Part shown: positions 8,198-15,390 of the stretch, in pieces
Layout: every line of letters begins with the position of its first letter
Position numbering within the stretch: position 1 is the stretch's first letter
Assembly: GCA_035573435.1 (NCBI GenBank)
Contig: DATMZR010000036.1
Coordinates: forward strand, 78,903-142,902
Source of the DNA: Solirubrobacterales bacterium
GTDB taxonomy: Bacteria; Actinomycetota; Thermoleophilia; Solirubrobacterales; 70-9
Reading direction: 5' to 3'
DNA length: 64,000 bases
The notes under the pieces: generated by a model
Told to the model about the DNA's origin: nothing
Seen by the model: only the letters and a program-made list of their open reading frames with translations
Databases searched by the model: none
Program-made: the position numbers and the translations under genes

Positions 8198-9589
8198 TTA
8201 GATCGGGAGCCGCGGCCCACGCGTTGTTCCGGCCGTCGCATACTCATGGATCCGTCGATCGAGCGCGAGCTCGGTCTCGAAGTCTGCATCCTCCCCGTGC
8301 CGGTACGGCAGGTCCTTGTCGACCAGGAGCTCGGCGAGGATCTCGACGAAGGTGGGGTCGAGTTGCGTGCCGGCGGAGCGGCGTAGCTCGCTGATCGCCT
8401 CGTGGGTGCTCACCGGGCGCCGGTAGGAGTCGCGGGCCGTGAGCACGTCGTACGTGTCGGCGACGGCGATCACTTTCGAGAGCACTGGAATCTCGTCGCC
8501 GCGAAGGCTCAGCGGGTACCCGAGACCGTCGAGCCGCTCGTGGTGGGCCAGGATGATCTCCCCGACCGGCTGGTAGCCGTCGATCTGCGAGACGATCCGC
8601 GCGCCCTCGTAGGGGTGCTTGCGGATCTCCACCCAGTCAGCCTCGGTCAGCTCCGCGTTCCCCTTCAGGATCCGGTCCGGAAGGATGAACTTGCCGATGT
8701 CGTGTAATAGCCCGGCGGTGTGGGCAAGCTCCTGCTGTTCCTCGGAGAGCCCCGCGGCGGCCGCGATCTCGCGCGCGTAGCGAGCCACCGCTGCGCTGTG
8801 GCGCGCGGTCATCCGATCCCGGAGATCCAGCGTCCGCAGCAGCGCGCTCAACAGCGCGACCTGGAACCCGGCGAGCTGGTTCGCCCGCAGCTCGAGCTCG
8901 TCGGCGCGTTGCTGGGAGAGGAGCAGCGCGCCGATCAGGTACTGGAAGACGATCACGACGACCGCGAACATCGCCACGGTCGGCAGGCCGAACTGGACGT
9001 ACAGGAAGGCGACGCCCACTGCCAGCAGCGCGGAGGCGAGCTCGGAGGGAAGCAGCGGGGCAAGCCCTCGGCGCACCGCTGTCCACAGCGGAGTGCCGTC
9101 CACGTAGCTGGAATAGCCGGCGATCAGGGTGAAGTTGATCGCCAGCGCGAAGACGAAGAGGCCGAACACGCATAGGTAGAAGAGCCCGTCGGTCTGGCTG
9201 ATCCCCGCCACCTGGAGGGTCGTGGTGAAGGCAAGCCCGGAGAGCAGCGGGAACCAGGCGTAGGTGACCAGGTTGATCAGCAGCACGTTCGGCGCGTAGC
9301 GGAACCGGAGCCACGCGGCGACCATGGTGCAGACCCCGATCAGCGCGGCCGGTGTCTCGCCCAGGAAGACGGTGGCCGTGACGATGGTCAGGAAGCTCGA
9401 CGAGATCACCATCCGGCTGGCAGGGGTGTTCACCGCCGTCAGCTCGCCGACCACGGAGGTGACCAGCAGGATGCCGAGCAGGGCCAGGTCCCAGTTCGAG
9501 TCGCCGTTGGCGAGCACGGCGACCACGAGGGCCGCGGCCACCGCGGCCAGCTCGAGGGTGATTACCCTCTTGCTTGGGCGTCCTGGCAT
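8198..9589 (-). CDS. Membrane HD-GYP domain protein (putative c-di-GMP phosphodiesterase)
   Basis: 463 aa. The first 225 residues form seven to eight hydrophobic segments resembling a MASE-type membrane sensor. A short helical linker (about 226-250) leads to the HD-GYP domain. Visible residues are H296-D297 in LLHDIGKF, the H349-H350 pair, GLGYP at 355-359 and D378 in VADTYD. HD-GYP enzymes hydrolyse c-di-GMP to pGpG or GMP; activity here is inferred from intact metal ligands and GYP motif. The gene lies 8 bp downstream of the small HTH gene, probably in one operon, and pairs logically with the diguanylate cyclase at 24509. Confidence 0.85.
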   Translation of the reverse strand: MPGRPSKRVITLELAAVAAALVVAVLANGDSNWDLALLGILLVTSVVGELTAVNTPASRMVISSSFLTIVTATVFLGETPAALIGVCTMVAAWLRFRYAPNVLLINLVTYAWFPLLSGLAFTTTLQVAGISQTDGLFYLCVFGLFVFALAINFTLIAGYSSYVDGTPLWTAVRRGLAPLLPSELASALLAVGVAFLYVQFGLPTVAMFAVVVIVFQYLIGALLLSQQRADELELRANQLAGFQVALLSALLRTLDLRDRMTARHSAAVARYAREIAAAAGLSEEQQELAHTAGLLHDIGKFILPDRILKGNAELTEADWVEIRKHPYEGARIVSQIDGYQPVGEIILAHHERLDGLGYPLSLRGDEIPVLSKVIAVADTYDVLTARDSYRRPVSTHEAISELRRSAGTQLDPTFVEILAELLVDKDLPYRHGEDADFETELALDRRIHEYATAGTTRGPRLPI

Positions 9590-9597
9590 AGGGTGGT

Positions 9598-9804
9598 CTA
9601 GCCGCGCATCGCGGCGACGGACTGGCCGTTCTCCGATGGCTCGCGCATCGAGCGGATGAACCGGTCGAGGTCGGCGGTCGAGAACCGCCGCTGCCCGCCG
9701 GGTGTCCGGTAGACGGGAACGAGCCCCTGGTTCGACCAGCTGCGCAGCGAGGCGGCGCTGACGCCCAGATAGGCGGCCGCCTGGCCAACGTTCAGTAGTC
9801 GCAT
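9598..9804 (-). CDS. BldC/MerR-like small HTH DNA-binding protein
   Basis: 68 aa if it starts at the ATG at 9804, which has GGGAGGAC four bases upstream; an ATG at 9840 would add 12 non-conserved residues. The whole protein is one winged HTH: VGQAAAYLGVSAASLRSWSNQ followed by GLVPVYRTPGGQRRFSTADL, where the GGxRRF element is the MerR-superfamily wing. Stand-alone versions include BldC and excisionase-like proteins. It is probably the first gene of an operon with the HD-GYP protein. The motif at 9896, repeated at 7929, is a candidate binding site (inference). Confidence 0.8.
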   Translation of the reverse strand: MRLLNVGQAAAYLGVSAASLRSWSNQGLVPVYRTPGGQRRFSTADLDRFIRSMREPSENGQSVAAMRG

Positions 9805-9895
9805 TTGTCCTCCCATTCTCTGTTCAGTCCCCACAGTCATGAGGTAAATCGCATAAAGGGCCCGTTTGGTGCGGTTTCTGACTAAGTTTTGCGCA

Positions 9896-9923
9896 GTTTA
9901 CTTCGCTTTTTGCAAGTTTCGGG
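9896..9923. promoter_or_regulatory. Shared AT-rich motif between HTH and SpoIIE genes
   Basis: On the minus strand it reads GAAACTTGCA, then AAAA, GCGAA and AAAC, matching the motif at 7929-7956 upstream of the MFS gene. The flanking 9841-9930 is unusually AT-rich for this genome and contains several AAGTTTnG-like words on the plus strand. It could be an autoregulatory operator for the divergent HTH gene; this is a proposal only. Confidence 0.4.
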
Positions 9924-10023
9924 CCGACGGAACCGCACCTGCCCGGCTGCGGATCGCTGATTTCGGCTACCGGAAGCGGGGCATTCATTGGTCGACCGGG
10001 CACGAGTTAGACTCGCAAGCCAG

Positions 10024-11289
10024 GTGGTGGACCCGGATCGAGAAGAGGCCACAGCGGGCGCGCCCGCCGACCGCGAGTCGCCGGCTGGGGGCGACGAGTG
10101 GGCCTCAGGCGCGGCGGAATCCGGCGAGGGGGACCCGATCCTGGGCGCGACCCTGAATGCCCTGAAGGCTGCCGCCGAAGGCGTCGAGATCGAGCGGCGG
10201 GTCGCCGAGACCCTCCAGCGAAGCCTCCTGCCGCAACTGCCGGTCGTGCCTGGCCTGCGACTCGCGGCTCGGTATCGGCCGGGCAGCGCGGAGACCAGGA
10301 TCGGGGGCGACTGGTACGACGCAATCCCGCTGCGGGGTGGGAATTTGGGCATCGCGATCGGAGACGTGGTCGGTCGCGGCGTCAAGGCGGCGGCGCGGAT
10401 GGCGCACCTGCAAAGCGCCTTGCGCGCTTACGCGCTGGAGTCTCTTCGCCCCGCCCTGGTTCTGGAGCGCATGAACAGCTTCGTGCTCGAGGGAGAGCAG
10501 GGTGGGATGGTCACGCTGCTCTACGCGGTGGTCGACCCGGACGGACATACTGTCCACGTGGCGAGCGCCGGGCATCCCCCGCCGTTGGTGCTCGATCCGG
10601 GCGCACCGCCGACCTACGCGGAGGCGCCCGCGGGCGCCCCGCTGGGGGTGGCGCGCTACTCCGTGTATGAGGAGGGGGTGACGACGCTCGACCCCTGGTC
10701 CACCGTGCTGCTCTACACCGACGGTCTCGTTGAGGGCCCTCAGCTGCCCCTGGGCCAGGGCCTCGAGGTGCTTCGGAGCAACATGGAGGACGGGCCGCGC
10801 GAGCCCGAGACCCTGTGCGACGCCGTGCTCGAATCGCTCGACGTGCGGGTGGGCTTCAGCGACGACCTGGCACTGCTCGCGCTCCAGTTGACGCCGCCGG
10901 GCAAGACGCTGGAACTGGAACTCCCGGCCAGGCCCGCGTCGCTTGCCGCCATGCGTCGCGCGGTGGCGCAATGGCTGCGGCTCGCCGGAGCAAGGGAGGA
11001 CGAGATCTACGAGGTCCTGGTCGCCTGTGGTGAGGCTTGCGCGAACGCGGTGGCGCACGCTCATCCCGCCCTCTCGGACTCGTTGTTCGAGGTTCGAGCC
11101 ACGCAAGAGGGGTCGGAGGTCGAGATCACGGTCCGCGACACCGGCCGCTGGCGCCCGCCTGCGGATGAGGGTCGAGGGCGTGGGCTCGCCGTGATGCGGG
11201 AGCTGATGGACGAGGTGGAGATCGAGCCCTCGGAGAAGGGCACCACGGTCACACTGAGGCGACGCTTGCGAAGCGAGACTTCGGCATGA
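10024..11289 (+). CDS. SpoIIE/RsbU-type phosphatase fused to RsbW-like HATPase
   Basis: About 421 aa from the GTG at 10024, where a TAGACT hexamer ends 10 nt upstream; a TTG at 9988 is an alternative. After a variable acidic N-terminus and a short helix (ERRVAETLQRSLLP), the PP2C/SpoIIE domain shows GGDWYDAI, GDVVGRGVKAA and LLYTDGLVEGP with DDLALLAL. The last 130 residues are a GHKL ATPase: N-box GEACANAVAHA and G-box GRGRGLAVMREL. It therefore combines the phosphatase and kinase of a partner-switching pathway in one chain. The STAS protein it would act on overlaps its stop. Confidence 0.9.
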   Translation: MVDPDREEATAGAPADRESPAGGDEWASGAAESGEGDPILGATLNALKAAAEGVEIERRVAETLQRSLLPQLPVVPGLRLAARYRPGSAETRIGGDWYDAIPLRGGNLGIAIGDVVGRGVKAAARMAHLQSALRAYALESLRPALVLERMNSFVLEGEQGGMVTLLYAVVDPDGHTVHVASAGHPPPLVLDPGAPPTYAEAPAGAPLGVARYSVYEEGVTTLDPWSTVLLYTDGLVEGPQLPLGQGLEVLRSNMEDGPREPETLCDAVLESLDVRVGFSDDLALLALQLTPPGKTLELELPARPASLAAMRRAVAQWLRLAGAREDEIYEVLVACGEACANAVAHAHPALSDSLFEVRATQEGSEVEITVRDTGRWRPPADEGRGRGLAVMRELMDEVEIEPSEKGTTVTLRRRLRSETSA

Positions 11290-11648
11290 GAGGCCCGCTG
11301 GCGGATTTGAAGTTTGAGGAGACCGGCAACGTGATCGTGGGACGCGTCGCGGGCGAGATCGAAAGCGTCAACGCCGCGGAGATGAGCACGGCGCTCGCGA
11401 AGCGGTTGACCTCCGAGGCGGCAGGCCTGGTCATCGACCTCTCGCAGGTGACCTACCTGGACAGCGCCGGAATCGAACTTCTATTCGACCTGGCGCGAAG
11501 GTTGCGGACGCACCGCCAACGGCTGCGGCTCGTGGTCCCGGCTGAGGCGCCGATGCGTCGCGTCCTCGAGCTGTGCGACATCGATCGCGCCGCTCCGATC
11601 GACACGACCGTCGAGGCAGCGCTCGAGGGCTTCGGGGACCCGTCCTGA
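11286..11648 (+). CDS. STAS-domain anti-sigma factor antagonist
   Basis: 120 aa, a single STAS domain. The switch motif VTYLDSAGIELLFDLA contains the Ser (residue 60) that RsbW-type kinases phosphorylate and RsbU/SpoIIE phosphatases dephosphorylate. The ATG overlaps the stop of the phosphatase/HATPase gene (ATGA), giving tight stoichiometric coupling. By analogy with RsbV/SpoIIAA it would sequester a kinase/anti-sigma factor when dephosphorylated. No sigma factor gene is in the window, so the downstream target is unknown. Confidence 0.9.
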   Translation: MRGPLADLKFEETGNVIVGRVAGEIESVNAAEMSTALAKRLTSEAAGLVIDLSQVTYLDSAGIELLFDLARRLRTHRQRLRLVVPAEAPMRRVLELCDIDRAAPIDTTVEAALEGFGDPS

Positions 11649-11657
11649 GGTCGCCGT

Positions 11658-12491
11658 TCAGGGAGCGCCGGCGGCCGACCAGGAGGCGCGGAAGCGTTCC
11701 AGCGTCTCCGTCAGGCGGGCGGGCGGATCGCCGCTCGAGGAGACCAGGATCTCGCCGACCCTGCCCGCGAACGCCTGCAGCAGCAAGAGTTCTCCTCGTC
11801 CCGTGAGCCTGCTTGGCCGCGTCGTCAGGCAGATCACCCCGACCAGTCTTCCCGAGGCGGTCATCGGCGCGTAGATCGTGGTTCGGCCACGGGCGTCGCC
11901 GTGGGACCCCGAGCCGTGAACCAGTTGCGCCCGGCGTTCGAGCGCCGCGCGGCCGAGCGTCCCTTGGCCGAGCGAGACCCGCTCGGGGTGATGGTGGTCG
12001 CCGGCCTGGTCGCTGGCCCCCTGCGTTGCGGCGCGGCGCAGCGATAGCCCGTCCTCCTCGGCCAGGAATACCGTGCCTCCGTCGACGTCATAGAGCGAAA
12101 CCAGCCCCGCGAGCAGCGTCGTCAGCGTCTCGTCGGACTTCCCGGCCGCGAGGTTGGCTCGGGCTCGAGTGCGCCCGCCGCGGACCGTCGCGGGTGCTGC
12201 GGGCTCGGCTTCGCGCTGCGGCGCCGCGGCATCTGATTCGGCGTTCATGTGATCGCCGATCTCGTTGCGCTGGAAGGCCAGCGCAACGGCCTGCGCGCGA
12301 CTGGTGGCGCCCAGCTTGGACATCGCGTTGCGAATGTGCGTGCGCACGGTCTCCGGCGACAGGACCAGCGTCTCAGCGATCTGGGCGCCGCTCTCCCCGG
12401 CGGCGATCATGCCGAGGATCTGCCGCTCCCGCACGGAGAGAGGCGTCCCCTGACCGTCGCCGCGAACGGATCGGTGCGTATCTTCGGTCAA
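11658..12491 (-). CDS. LuxR-type HTH followed by GAF domain, one-component regulator
   Basis: About 277 aa from a TTG at 12491, chosen because GGAGGACAG precedes it; upstream in-frame sequence to an ATG at 12629 is open but low in conservation. The HTH is N-terminal (about residues 15-75: PLSVRERQILGMIAAGESGAQ, LSPETVRTHIRNAMSKLGA, SRAQAVALA). A linker of about 40 residues leads to a GAF-like sensory domain with YDVDGGTVFLAEEDG and GRTTIYAPM. The order HTH-then-GAF is the reverse of most LuxR regulators. Ligand and targets are unknown. It is convergent with the STAS gene and divergent from the LPFTG gene. Confidence 0.8.
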   Translation of the reverse strand: MTEDTHRSVRGDGQGTPLSVRERQILGMIAAGESGAQIAETLVLSPETVRTHIRNAMSKLGATSRAQAVALAFQRNEIGDHMNAESDAAAPQREAEPAAPATVRGGRTRARANLAAGKSDETLTTLLAGLVSLYDVDGGTVFLAEEDGLSLRRAATQGASDQAGDHHHPERVSLGQGTLGRAALERRAQLVHGSGSHGDARGRTTIYAPMTASGRLVGVICLTTRPSRLTGRGELLLLQAFAGRVGEILVSSSGDPPARLTETLERFRASWSAAGAP

Positions 12492-12610
12492 CTGTCCTCC
12501 GTCTCGCGGCCCGCCGTCCCTCGACGGCGAAGCTTGCTTTTCCGGCAGGCTAACACTAACCGCATTGGGGTAACGCGGGCCGCAAAACCAGGTAACTGGG
12601 ACCCCATCTG

Positions 12611-12640
12611 TTGACTTCCGGTGCCTCAACTGGGCATTCT
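12611..12640 (+). promoter_or_regulatory. Putative sigma-70-type promoter for LPFTG gene
   Basis: TTGACT (12611-12616) and CATTCT (12635-12640) are separated by 18 bp. If used, the transcript would have a leader of about 140 nt before the ATG at 12783. Besides this promoter, 12492-12782 shows no coding signal; the leader is GC-rich with several possible hairpins but matches no riboswitch class I recognise. Confidence 0.45.
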
Positions 12641-12782
12641 GGTCCCGTCCCGAAAACCCAGGTGGGGTAGATCCCAGGCAGGGGTTGCCCCCGTCCCCTC
12701 TTCACCCGCGGTTGCATGGCAAGATGGATTGCGGGACTCCGGGGGGGTAACAGCGTCGTCGCTGACGGCAGGAGAAATAAGC

Positions 12783-13121
12783 ATGTTGAATCGAATCGCA
12801 GGCCAGCGTCCACGGCCTCAGTGGGGATTGTGGATTGCCTTGGCACTCGCCATCGTTGCGCTCGCAGTTCCGACCGCTGCGCTGGCGGGCTCTCCCACTG
12901 ACTACCAGTACAACCCGACCAATCACCAGATCGCGGCCAGTGGAGGCGGCGGCGGGCCATCCGAGCCCTCCAGTCCCTCGAGCGGCGAGAATCACGTGGT
13001 GAGTGGCCTTCCGTTCACCGGCTTCGATGTCGGAATCCTCGCACTCGCGTCGGTCGCTCTGATGGGTGCCGGCCTGACTCTGCGGCGGCTTTCCGATCCG
13101 GCCAGGCGGCCTTCCTCTTAG
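12783..13121 (+). CDS. LPFTG-tailed secreted mini-protein (sortase substrate), copy 1
   Basis: 112 aa, start set by AGGAGA before ATG. Parts in order: signal peptide (residues 1-36, hydrophobic core and ALAGS cleavage region), a linker of about 40 residues starting SPTDYQYNPTNHQ and rich in Gly, Ser and Pro, then the sorting signal LPFTG (about residues 76-80), a hydrophobic segment and the basic tail LRRLSDPARR. Almost nothing is left outside the sorting apparatus, so it is unlikely to be an enzyme. A paralogue at 26368 shares the SPT..QY start, the LPFTG-D-ILA segment and the RRLS tail. Both precede a priming glycosyltransferase. A cell-wall anchor or assembly factor is inferred. Confidence 0.8.
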   Translation: MLNRIAGQRPRPQWGLWIALALAIVALAVPTAALAGSPTDYQYNPTNHQIAASGGGGGPSEPSSPSSGENHVVSGLPFTGFDVGILALASVALMGAGLTLRRLSDPARRPSS

Positions 13122-13183
13122 GCGCCTAGAAACAGGGGAGCAGGAGGCGAGACGGGGCCGCGGAGCGAGCGGAGGACGAAGAG

Positions 13184-14656
13184 ATGCTGGATACACCCAA
13201 CCACTCTCGGGTCGTCGTCCCCGTGGCGCTCCGTGCGCTCGAGGCCCAGCGCCTGGTCAACCTGATCGCTTTCAAGGTGAGCCCGGCCGTGGCGGCGGGG
13301 CTCATCGCTTACGCACACACCGATGAGCTCGGCTCCTCGGTGCTGGTCGCGACGGCGATCCTCGCCGCTCTGCTGCTCGTCGACCGCTCCACCCTGCCGC
13401 TGGGGTTGATGCCAACGGCGCGGCTGGCACTGGGCCTCGTTGCGCCCGTGCTCGGGGCTGCGGCCGCTGCGTGGGTGCTTGCGGTCACCGGTCAGGCGCT
13501 GCCGCTCGCAGAGTTCCAGGCGCCGGTCGCCGGCGCCTGGCTGATCATGGCCCTGGGTGCCTGGGTGACGACCCGCTTCGACGATGATCGACACGTGCAG
13601 GTCGGGGTGATCGGGTCGGCAGGCTTCGCCTCGGATCTCGCCGAAGAGCTCGACGCGGCCGGCATCCGCGCCTACGAGGTGATCGGCTGGTTCGGGCGCG
13701 GGGCGCCCGGTCCCGACACGCCGGGGGTGGGCACCGGTCGCCTCCGCTACCTCGGCAGCCTGGAAGACGTTCGCTCGGCCGTCTTGGAGAGGCGGATCGA
13801 GCTGCTGGTCTGCGGGCGTGCAGAGCCCACCGACGCCGGCGAGGGCGCCGATCCGTATCACGACCCATACGTGTCGATCGCGGATTCCTGCCTGGATCTA
13901 CCGGTGCGGATGCTCGATGCGAACCAGCTCTACGAGGACCTGCTGGGCCATGTGCCGCTCGGGACCACGGACTCGGCTTGGTTCCGCTACATCATGCATC
14001 CGCGCTTCCGACCGACGTCCCCGCTCTGGAAGCGCTGCTTCGACCTGGCCAACGCGGCCTGGATGGCGGTCTTCGTGGTGCCGCTGATCGGGATCGCCGG
14101 GCTGGGAATCAAGCTGGCCGACGGTGGGCCCGTCTTCTATCGGCAGCGGCGCGTCGGAGAGCGTGGGAAGGAGTTCGAGCTCATCAAGCTCCGGACGATG
14201 GTGCCGAACGCGGAGCTCAGCGGGCCGCAGTGGTCCGAGCCCGGTGACGAGCGCGTGACGCGGCTCGGCAGGTTCCTGCGCCGGACTCACATCGACGAGC
14301 TCCCACAGCTGTGGAACGTTGTGCGAGGCGAGATGACGCTGGTCGGCCCGCGGCCTGAGCGTCCGGAGATCTGCGCCGAGCTGGAGAACCGGTTCCCGCA
14401 TTACATCCGCCGGCATCTCGTGAAGCCGGGGATCACGGGCTGGGCGCAGCTACGGTGCGGCTACGCCGGCTCTGAGCTGGGCACCGCCTGGAAGCTCTGC
14501 CACGACCTCTTCTACATCAAGCGACGTTCGATCTTGGCGGATTGGCTGATCATCGTCGAGACCGTAGTCCTGGCGGGGCGGGACGCCCATCGGGCGCTTC
14601 GAGCCCCGCGCCATCGGTTCATCGTGGGCGAGGCCAGTGAGGTTCATCGTGGGTGA
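13184..14656 (+). CDS. Polyprenyl-phosphate sugar-1-phosphate transferase (priming glycosyltransferase), copy 1
   Basis: 490 aa. About four N-terminal hydrophobic segments (to residue 130) precede a Rossmann-like domain (about 140-270; VGVIGSAGFASDLAEEL). The C-terminal bacterial sugar transferase domain begins with KRCFDLANA and carries GGPVFYRQRRVGE, the catalytic Asp-Glu in HIDELPQLWNVVRGEM, and VGPRPERP. These enzymes load the first sugar phosphate onto undecaprenyl phosphate for exopolysaccharide or O-unit assembly. The sugar is not predictable. It shares its architecture and long identical stretches with the protein at 26753. It lies 62 bp after the LPFTG gene and overlaps the next gene as GTGA. 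Confidence 0.9.
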   Translation: MLDTPNHSRVVVPVALRALEAQRLVNLIAFKVSPAVAAGLIAYAHTDELGSSVLVATAILAALLLVDRSTLPLGLMPTARLALGLVAPVLGAAAAAWVLAVTGQALPLAEFQAPVAGAWLIMALGAWVTTRFDDDRHVQVGVIGSAGFASDLAEELDAAGIRAYEVIGWFGRGAPGPDTPGVGTGRLRYLGSLEDVRSAVLERRIELLVCGRAEPTDAGEGADPYHDPYVSIADSCLDLPVRMLDANQLYEDLLGHVPLGTTDSAWFRYIMHPRFRPTSPLWKRCFDLANAAWMAVFVVPLIGIAGLGIKLADGGPVFYRQRRVGERGKEFELIKLRTMVPNAELSGPQWSEPGDERVTRLGRFLRRTHIDELPQLWNVVRGEMTLVGPRPERPEICAELENRFPHYIRRHLVKPGITGWAQLRCGYAGSELGTAWKLCHDLFYIKRRSILADWLIIVETVVLAGRDAHRALRAPRHRFIVGEASEVHRG

Positions 14657-15297
14657 GGCCGGTGAATAGCATCACCCCGGAGCTGGCCGGCGCCACGGGC
14701 CCGGCGGCCGTCCCGACTCAGCTCGCGATCCTCGTGGTCGACGACGATCGACGCTGCCTGGAGGTCAATCTGGCGGCCTGCCGACTGCTCGGCCTTCCCC
14801 GATCGGCTGCGCTCGGCCGCACGGTGGACGACTTCCTCGCCCCCGGCATGCGCAAGCGCCTCGACCACGTCTGGCGCGCCTTCCGCGAGGGCGGAGGACA
14901 CGCCGGGCCGTTCGAGCTCAACTCCCAGGCCGCCGAGGTGCACGAGGTGAACCTCAGCGTGGTGGCCAATGTGCTGCCGAGTCGCCACCTGCTGATCCTG
15001 ACGACGACTGACGCTCGAGTCGATAACGCACAAACCACCCGGCAGGCGCTACCAGAGCAGCGCCGATCGAGTCGGGTCAACAGCCGCTTTGGCCGAGGTG
15101 GGCCGACCCCCCGCGAGCGGGAGGTGCTCACGATGTTGGCTGCCGGGGCGACCGACGAGCAGATCGCGGAGATGCTCGAGCTCTCCCCGGCGACGGTGCA
15201 GACCCACGTCCGAAACGCCAAGGCCAAGCTCGGGGCGCGGACTAGGGCCCAGGCCGTGGCCATGGCGCTCCAGCACGGCATGATCACTGTCGGCTGA
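14653..15297 (+). CDS. PAS-like/LuxR HTH one-component regulator
   Basis: 214 aa. The N-terminal half (about 20-120) resembles a PAS fold: ILVVDDDRRCLEVNLAACRLLG and a GRTVDDF segment. The C-terminal HTH (about 148-214) has TPREREVLTMLAAG, LSPATVQTHVRNAKAKLGA and RAQAVAMA. It has no receiver aspartate arrangement, so it is a one-component sensor. The GTG start overlaps the stop of the sugar transferase, tying it to that operon; a second GTG nine bases later is possible. Regulation of the polysaccharide genes is a natural but unproven inference. Confidence 0.82.
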   Translation: MRPVNSITPELAGATGPAAVPTQLAILVVDDDRRCLEVNLAACRLLGLPRSAALGRTVDDFLAPGMRKRLDHVWRAFREGGGHAGPFELNSQAAEVHEVNLSVVANVLPSRHLLILTTTDARVDNAQTTRQALPEQRRSSRVNSRFGRGGPTPREREVLTMLAAGATDEQIAEMLELSPATVQTHVRNAKAKLGARTRAQAVAMALQHGMITVG

Positions 15298-15390
15298 GCA
15301 GCCCCGCGGCCGGTCCTGAACCGCGGCGCGCATCCGGGCCAGCAAATGAGGGGAGCGGGCCCGGAACGCGCCGCGGCCCGCGCGCCGGTA

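Noticed and set aside
12641..12782. Riboswitch in the leader of the first LPFTG gene, such as c-di-GMP or another known class.
   Set aside because: None of the conserved core motifs of classes I know were found; left as an unassigned leader.
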